Below, one piece after another: positions 54,518 to 59,184 of a stretch of 59,184 bases of DNA; the stretch's first letter is position 1, and each line of letters starts with the position of its first letter. Made by a program: the position numbers and the translations under genes. A model generated the notes under the pieces. The model saw only the letters and a list, made by a program, of their open reading frames with translations, was not told the origin of the DNA and ran no database searches. Source of the DNA: Lachnospiraceae bacterium (GTDB lineage Bacteria > Bacillota > Clostridia > Lachnospirales > Lachnospiraceae); contig JAEEUR010000003.1 of assembly GCA_016290595.1 (NCBI GenBank), forward strand, positions 1 through 59,184, read 5' to 3'.

Positions 54518-55066
54518 TCAGTCCAGCTCAAGCCGCATGAGCACCGTTTCCTGCCAGCCGCTTAAGCGGGAGCGGAAGCCTCTGGGGTTTCTGCCGTATT
54601 CAACAAAACCGACGCTCTGATACAGCGAGTACGCCCGGGTGTTGGCCGCGACGACTTCCAGCTCCAGCTGGAGATAGCCGGCCGCCCGGGCGCATTCTAT
54701 AGCGGACTCCGTGAGCGCTCGTCCGATGCCGAGCCCCCACCAGTCCTTGTCGATGCTGATGCCGAAGCCGGCCCGGTGTCTTGTTTTTTCGGCGTTGCGG
54801 ATGCTGTCGACGCCCGCCGTTCCGGCGATGACGCCGCCGATATCGGCGACCAGCTCGACGTCCCGCGCGCTTTCCGTCTGCTTATTCAGATACGCTCCCT
54901 CCGCCTCGACGGTGAAGGTGCACTCCTCCGGATAGGTGGTCAGAAAGTCCGTCTGTCCGTGCGTTGACACAAAATTCGTTAAAACGGCCTGCGCATCTTG
55001 CGCAGTGCCGTTTCTTATGATACAGCTCGTTCCGTTTTTCAACGTGACCGTCCGCTGATACCGCAT
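54518..55066 (-). CDS. GNAT family N-acetyltransferase
   Basis: 182 residues. The acetyl-CoA loop appears as DKDWWGLGIGRALTESAIECARAAGYLQLELEVVAANTRAYSLYQSVGF, the usual motif A and B of the family (about residues 105-153). The substrate is unknown; RimJ/RimL and spermidine-type relatives share this form. AAAGGAG precedes the ATG at 55066. Convergent with degV, with a short GATCC/GGATC palindrome near 54508. Confidence 0.9.
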   Translation of the reverse strand: MRYQRTVTLKNGTSCIIRNGTAQDAQAVLTNFVSTHGQTDFLTTYPEECTFTVEAEGAYLNKQTESARDVELVADIGGVIAGTAGVDSIRNAEKTRHRAGFGISIDKDWWGLGIGRALTESAIECARAAGYLQLELEVVAANTRAYSLYQSVGFVEYGRNPRGFRSRLSGWQETVLMRLELD

Positions 55067-55108
55067 CGGCGTTCTCCTTTTTCCGGATCGTTTTTTGCAG
55101 GCGGCGCG

Positions 55109-55771
55109 TCAGCGCAGGCTGATCCTCGCGCCGGTGCAGCGCTCCTTCATGTAGTTGAAAACAAAATCAAAATCGCTGTCCTTAACGTAGACCTGATTGT
55201 GCTTCAGCAGAGTGTTGACCTTGATCAGGTGCTTGCGGCGGATGCCGGCGAGCCGCCGGACCTTATCGTAGCGGCAGGAAAGGCTGCCCCCGCCCAGCTG
55301 CATCATGCCGATGCCGGTCGTGGTCATATTGCCGGCGGCGCCGCCGACCAGCATGGTCAGGATGTTCAGCGCTTCGGCCTTTTCGTTCTTGATCTGGATG
55401 TGGGCGATCCACAGGTTGTCCATCTCGAACAGAACGGTGTATTTGCCGTTGTTGGCCTTGGTCACGATCCAGTAGGCCGGGATGGACAGCACGAAAAGGA
55501 TGCCGCCGACGATCAGCAGGGTGATGGCGGCGTATTTGAGCCGCTCCAGGAAGGTCCCGTCGGTGAAGATGATCATCAGCAGGAAGGGCGCGACGGCGGC
55601 GATCAGCAGCGCCCGCCAGACTTCGAAGAGCAGGAAAAAGCTCTTCCGCATCGGAAGCTCGTAGATCCAGCGGTAGGTGCCGTCGTTGCAGAGCAGGACG
55701 TCGTCGGACTGGGCGGTGCTGCCGGCCTGGATGACGTTTCCGGCCTGTTGGGGGTTCTCTAAGTAAGGCAT
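55109..55771 (-). CDS. Membrane protein of unknown function
   Basis: 220 residues. A cytoplasmic N-terminus, two membrane helices at about 48-68 and 80-103, then a soluble C-terminal domain (110-220) containing MLVGGAAGNMTTTGIGMMQLGGGSLSCRYDKVRRLAGIRRKHLIKVN. I do not recognise the family. The C-terminal half looks like a pleckstrin-homology-like fold (beta strands ending in helix), which is speculative. AAAGGAG precedes the ATG. It lies between a GNAT gene and a VWA gene on the same strand. Confidence 0.6.
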   Translation of the reverse strand: MPYLENPQQAGNVIQAGSTAQSDDVLLCNDGTYRWIYELPMRKSFFLLFEVWRALLIAAVAPFLLMIIFTDGTFLERLKYAAITLLIVGGILFVLSIPAYWIVTKANNGKYTVLFEMDNLWIAHIQIKNEKAEALNILTMLVGGAAGNMTTTGIGMMQLGGGSLSCRYDKVRRLAGIRRKHLIKVNTLLKHNQVYVKDSDFDFVFNYMKERCTGARISLR

Positions 55772-55808
55772 GGGTTCTCCTTTATTATCGTAGGGGGCCG
55801 CCGGCCGC

Positions 55809-55850
55809 GGCAGGCATCTGGTGATTTGAATATATAGGGAGATGCCTGCC
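55809..55850. terminator. Perfect 11-bp inverted repeat between VWA and membrane protein genes
   Basis: GGCAGGCATCT (55809-55819) and AGATGCCTGCC (55840-55850), 20-nt spacer. No T run follows on the minus strand at the right distance, so it could be an operator or mRNA stabiliser rather than a simple terminator. Confidence 0.4.
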
Positions 55851-55867
55851 GTGTCAAGGCATTTCGT

Positions 55868-56524
55868 TTATTTGCCCTTTTTTCCCCGTGCCTCGTAATC
55901 CTCCTCGATCTTTTCCTTCCAGTCTGCTTTCAGCGGCGCGCCGGCGCGGACGCGGCAGACGGCTTCGGAGACGACTTCGTAGTTGAGTGCGGTGCCGGTA
56001 TGATCGCTGTTGTAGCGCACAGCCCGGTCGGCCCGGATGCCGAAGTGCGAAGCGGTGGTAACGGCGTCGATATTGGCGCCGAGGAAGAGGAATTCCCAGC
56101 CGTATTCTTCCTGCTGACGCTTCACCAGACGCTTCACTTCTTCGGCGGAGCAGCGGCGGCTGGCGTTTTCGAGGCCGTCCGTGGTGATGACGAAGAGTGT
56201 CCTGCCGGGTTTATCCTCCTCGCGGGCGTACTTGTGGACGTTTGCGATGTGCTTCACCGCGCCGCCGACGGCGTCCAGCAGGGCGGTGCAGCCGCGCACG
56301 TAGTACTGGCGGTCCGTCATGGGCTCGACCTTTTTTAAGTCGACACGGTCGTAGATGACGTCGCATTCGCTGTCAAAGAGGACGACGGAGACGAAGGCTT
56401 CGCCGGCTTCTTTTTTCTGCTTTTCGATGAGGGCGTTGAAGCCGCCGATGGTGTCGCTCTCTAAGCCGGCCATGGAGCCGCTGCGGTCTAAGATAAATAC
56501 GAGTTCGGTCAGGTTCTTGTTCAT
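55868..56524 (-). CDS. VWA-domain protein (TerY-like)
   Basis: 218 residues. A single von Willebrand A domain starting at residue 10 with MIDAS motif DRSGSMAG, then YVRGCTALLDAVG (T/D metal site) and ITTDGLENAS. Similar to TerY-type stress or secretion-linked VWA proteins; no tellurite-resistance genes are nearby. Binds a divalent metal and probably partner proteins. GGAGG precedes the ATG. Confidence 0.88.
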   Translation of the reverse strand: MNKNLTELVFILDRSGSMAGLESDTIGGFNALIEKQKKEAGEAFVSVVLFDSECDVIYDRVDLKKVEPMTDRQYYVRGCTALLDAVGGAVKHIANVHKYAREEDKPGRTLFVITTDGLENASRRCSAEEVKRLVKRQQEEYGWEFLFLGANIDAVTTASHFGIRADRAVRYNSDHTGTALNYEVVSEAVCRVRAGAPLKADWKEKIEEDYEARGKKGK

Positions 56525-56593
56525 GATGGGTCCTCCTTGTTGCTTTCTGCGGGAAGGATACCGGATCTATACGCCGCTCAGGTCAACTGCCGG

Positions 56594-56631
56594 TTGACAA
56601 TTTTGACATTCGGCCGCTTCTGTGGTAGCAT
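56594..56631 (+). promoter_or_regulatory. Promoter of the SUV3-like helicase gene
   Basis: TTGACA (56603-56608; another TTGACA at 56594-56599), 17-nt spacer, TAGCAT (56626-56631) with TG at 56623-56624 (extended -10). Transcription would begin near 56637-56638, i.e. at the ATG 56639 or 56630, suggesting a leaderless mRNA. No ribosome-binding site is present in the space between. Confidence 0.6.
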
Positions 56632-56638
56632 GAGAGCC

Positions 56639-59184
56639 ATGAAAGACTATTATCAGATCCGGGGCATAAACCCCAAAAAGACGCCGCTGCAGCCGCTCGC
56701 GCAGTACTGCGCAGCCGCCGAGATAGCGGAAGAAGAAATCAAACAGCACGGGGAAGAGGCACGGGACTGCCTCGGTGCCTTCCTCGTTTTCCGGCTGTCC
56801 GAAGAAGCGAAGGCCTTAGGGCCGGCGTTTCCGGAAAACCTTACGGTATCGGACCTGATCTACGTGGGCGTAACGGGTCAGGACGGCGCGCTTTTGGCGG
56901 AACCGCTGCATGAAGAGGCAGAGGATATCTTCCGGGACGCGTATAAAAGCATCCTACGGGCCGTCGCGGAAACGGCTTTTCAGCACGGCCTCCGGGCGGG
57001 CTTCAACCGGCCGGGCGAGATGGCGGACCACTTGAGGGACGATATCGGCCTCTCGCTTTCGTCGCCGCTGGAGGTGCTGCTGCCGGCCCCGTTCTGGCAG
57101 CTGACGGGAAAGGACCTGCGGGAAAGCTACGGCGCGCTGGCGGAGGAGATCCGCGGCGAGCGGGAGCGCTATCTTCGGGATTCTCAGGCGGCGAAGGCCG
57201 CCCGGCTGGCGGAACTGGACGAAAAAGCAAAAGAAGTGCCCTACGAGGGCGAGATCGGAAAGTACTATTCGGGAGAAAAGCGGGCGGAGCTGGAGGCCCT
57301 GAAGGAGCGCTACAGCGCGGAGGAGATCGGACTTTTGTTCTACAGCAAAAAGATCCGCCTGTCTCCGGCCTTAAAGAAGCAGTATGCCTTGAGCCGGGAG
57401 CCGAAGCTGGAAAAGAGCGAGTATCGGACGGAATTCGTTCCGGCGTACCGCTGCGAAACGGACCGGGCGGCCTTCCGGACGCTGGCCAAAGCCTATGAGG
57501 CGGAGATCCGTGCGGACCGCGAGGCGGCGCAGGAGGAGGGCCGGGTCAAAAACCGGGAGAAAAACCTGCGCAAGAAGAGAAACGCGGCGGTCCGGACCGC
57601 CATCGTCAACTCCATCCCGGACAACTATATCGACCTGTTCCCGCTGGCGCGCGCCATGGAGCGGCACTTCGTGCTGCACATCGGGCCGACCAATTCCGGC
57701 AAGACGCACGACGCCGTCGAAGCCTTGAAGGCGGCGGAGAACGGGATCTACTTAGGCCCGCTGCGCTTGCTCGCCTTCGAGCAGTACGAAGCCTTAAACG
57801 AGGCGGGCTTCCCCTGCAGCCTCGTGACCGGCGAGGAAAGAATAGAGGACCCGTGGGCGCGCTATCAGGCTTCGACCATCGAGATGCTGAACACACGGAA
57901 CGAATATGAGGTCGCCGTCATCGACGAGGCGCAGATGATCGGCGATCCGGACCGGGGCGGCGCCTGGACCAGCGCCATCCTGGGCGTGTGCGCGAAGGAG
58001 ATCCACGTCTGCGCGGCGCCGATCGCGAAAAAACTGCTGATCCGCCTGATCCGCGACTGCGGAGACAGCTACACGGTGGTGGAGCATCACCGCATGACGC
58101 CCTTAAAGCTCGAACGGGAGCCGTTCTCCCTGGAGGAGGACGTGCAGCCGGGGGACGCACTGATCGTATTTTCGAAGAAAAGCGTGCACGCGGTCGGGGC
58201 TTTCCTGCAGCGGCACGGCCTGCGCTGCAGCGTCATCTACGGCGCCCTGCCCTACGACGTGCGCCGGGAGCAGGCGAGGCTCTTTGCCCGCGGGGAGAAC
58301 GAGGTGGTGGTCGCGACGGACGCCATCGGCATGGGCATGAACCTGCCCATCCGCCGCGTGGTGTTCCTGGAGCAGGAAAAGTACGACGGTATCTCGGTGC
58401 GGGAGCTGAAGGCGGAGGAGGTCAAGCAGATAGCAGGCCGGGCGGGCCGCTACGGGATCTATCCGGAGGGACTCGTCAATTCGACCGAGCCGAAAAATCC
58501 CATCCGGGCCGGTCTGGAAAGCCGCAGCGAGACGGTGCATGAAGCCGTGATCGACTTCCCGGAATCGCTGCTTGGCGTGAACGCGCCGCTGTCGGAGATC
58601 ATCGAACGCTGGGCGCAGCTGGAGATCAAGCCCGGCTACACGCGGGCGGATCCGGTGCGGATGTTAAAGCTCTGCCGGATGATCGAGCCTTTATCGGAGG
58701 ACAAGCGTTTCCTTTACGACTGCATCAGCATGACTTTTGACGAAGAGTCGGCGGATCTTCTGCAGATCTGGCGCGTCATGTGCGCGAAGGAAGCGGCGGG
58801 AGAGGTGTACGGCGTGGAGAACGCCCTGCCGGGAGAGAAGTGGATAGACGATACCGACAACTTAAGCGAGCTGGAGGAGGCCTTCCGGCTCTGCGACCTT
58901 CTGTTCGGCTACTGCGAGAAGTTCGACCACACCGAATGGCGCGGGGAGATCATGCGCAGAAAAAACAGGATCTCCGCGAAAATGACGGAGATCCTGGCGA
59001 GACAGTCGCTGCACGGCAGACGCTGCGCGGTCTGCGGGAAGGCTCTGCCCTGGAACGTGCCTTTCGGCCTGTGCGAGAGCTGTTTCAGGAACGGCCGGGG
59101 CCGGACGTTCGTCGGAAAGAGAAGCGCTATGCGGGGAGACCGGTCTTCAAGGGGGGAAGGCCGCAGTCGAAAAGAAGATCGGAA
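56639..59184 (+). CDS. SUV3-like ATP-dependent RNA helicase, C-terminal zinc ribbon (3' end outside window)
   Basis: At least 848 residues, open at the window edge. The N-terminal 340 residues are helical and of unknown fold. The helicase core shows Walker A GPTNSGKTHDA (349-359), GPLRLLAFEQYEAL (motif Ia), DEAQM (429-433), and ATDAIGMGMNLP with QIAGRAGRYG (597-606), matching SUV3/SUPV3L1, the mitochondrial RNA helicase of the degradosome, and its bacterial relatives. A four-Cys ribbon follows: C796xxC799 and C812xxC815, then a basic Arg/Gly/Ser tail. ATG 56639; an in-frame ATG at 56630 adds three residues. The long N-terminal region distinguishes it from ordinary DEAD-box helicases. Role in RNA turnover is inferred. 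Confidence 0.88.
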   Translation, partial: MKDYYQIRGINPKKTPLQPLAQYCAAAEIAEEEIKQHGEEARDCLGAFLVFRLSEEAKALGPAFPENLTVSDLIYVGVTGQDGALLAEPLHEEAEDIFRDAYKSILRAVAETAFQHGLRAGFNRPGEMADHLRDDIGLSLSSPLEVLLPAPFWQLTGKDLRESYGALAEEIRGERERYLRDSQAAKAARLAELDEKAKEVPYEGEIGKYYSGEKRAELEALKERYSAEEIGLLFYSKKIRLSPALKKQYALSREPKLEKSEYRTEFVPAYRCETDRAAFRTLAKAYEAEIRADREAAQEEGRVKNREKNLRKKRNAAVRTAIVNSIPDNYIDLFPLARAMERHFVLHIGPTNSGKTHDAVEALKAAENGIYLGPLRLLAFEQYEALNEAGFPCSLVTGEERIEDPWARYQASTIEMLNTRNEYEVAVIDEAQMIGDPDRGGAWTSAILGVCAKEIHVCAAPIAKKLLIRLIRDCGDSYTVVEHHRMTPLKLEREPFSLEEDVQPGDALIVFSKKSVHAVGAFLQRHGLRCSVIYGALPYDVRREQARLFARGENEVVVATDAIGMGMNLPIRRVVFLEQEKYDGISVRELKAEEVKQIAGRAGRYGIYPEGLVNSTEPKNPIRAGLESRSETVHEAVIDFPESLLGVNAPLSEIIERWAQLEIKPGYTRADPVRMLKLCRMIEPLSEDKRFLYDCISMTFDEESADLLQIWRVMCAKEAAGEVYGVENALPGEKWIDDTDNLSELEEAFRLCDLLFGYCEKFDHTEWRGEIMRRKNRISAKMTEILARQSLHGRRCAVCGKALPWNVPFGLCESCFRNGRGRTFVGKRSAMRGDRSSRGEGRSRKEDR

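Noticed and set aside
57003-58542. Several open frames antisense to and in alternative frames of the helicase gene
   Set aside because: The helicase frame runs without a stop from 56639 to the window end and carries all motifs; the others are shadows.

Overview
The window carries the replication-origin neighbourhood of a GC-rich, Gram-positive-type anaerobe in the Firmicutes. The best guess is class Clostridia, perhaps a Lachnospiraceae relative. This rests on gene order (dnaA-dnaN-yaaA-recF-gyrB-gyrA on one side of the origin, rpmH-rnpA-yidD-yidC-jag-mnmE-mnmG-rsmG-parA-parB on the other), strong GGAGG ribosome-binding sites, DUF4446 behind parB, a split transketolase, a lipobox and a sortase-type cell-wall signal. 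No 16S gene is present, so the taxonomy is inference. No tRNA, rRNA or CRISPR array was seen.

Layout. 1-4300: mnmA and a fusion lipoprotein (leucine-rich repeats plus a DUF3089 hydrolase-like domain). 4294-10140, minus strand: a hotdog thioesterase, a CLC channel, a MATE pump, a DMT exporter and a two-subunit transketolase. 10171-18875, minus strand: gyrA, gyrB, recF, yaaA, dnaN and dnaA, tightly packed with overlaps. 18876-19336: oriC with DnaA boxes and divergent promoters. 19337-28442, plus strand: the rpmH-to-parB cluster and DUF4446, with two perfect parS sites at 25189 and 25258. 28498-32450: a PnuC-like transporter, a UBA/DUF4342 protein and an OmpR/histidine kinase pair, behind an array of direct repeats that looks like an operator.

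32451-39345 is an AT-rich accessory island. It holds an AbiEi antitoxin with a truncated toxin remnant, a PadR module, a frameshifted secreted metalloprotease, a lipoprotein, a candidate small RNA, and a BlaI-BlaR1 pair whose BlaR1 has no penicillin-binding sensor. Instead BlaR1 carries a tandem domain that resembles the neighbouring lipoprotein. 39345-44018: a Fic protein and two consecutive ECF sigma/membrane partner pairs. 44010-48724: a HutD/Ves cupin, a duplicated Ig-like exported protein and a YfcC-type transporter. 49139-52870: a large thioester adhesin with isopeptide-type repeats. 52961-56524: uridine kinase, DegV, GNAT, a membrane protein and a VWA protein. The window ends inside a long gene (56639 to the edge) for a SUV3-like RNA helicase with a C-terminal zinc ribbon, probably translated from a leaderless or near-leaderless message.

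The strongest candidates for something undescribed are: (1) a dispersed, transcribed-orientation structured element in two copies (1132-1250 and 16036-16185) whose stems differ by compensatory changes; (2) the BlaR1 with a lipoprotein-like tandem sensor; (3) the bacterial SUV3-like helicase; and (4) the leucine-rich-repeat/DUF3089 fusion lipoprotein.
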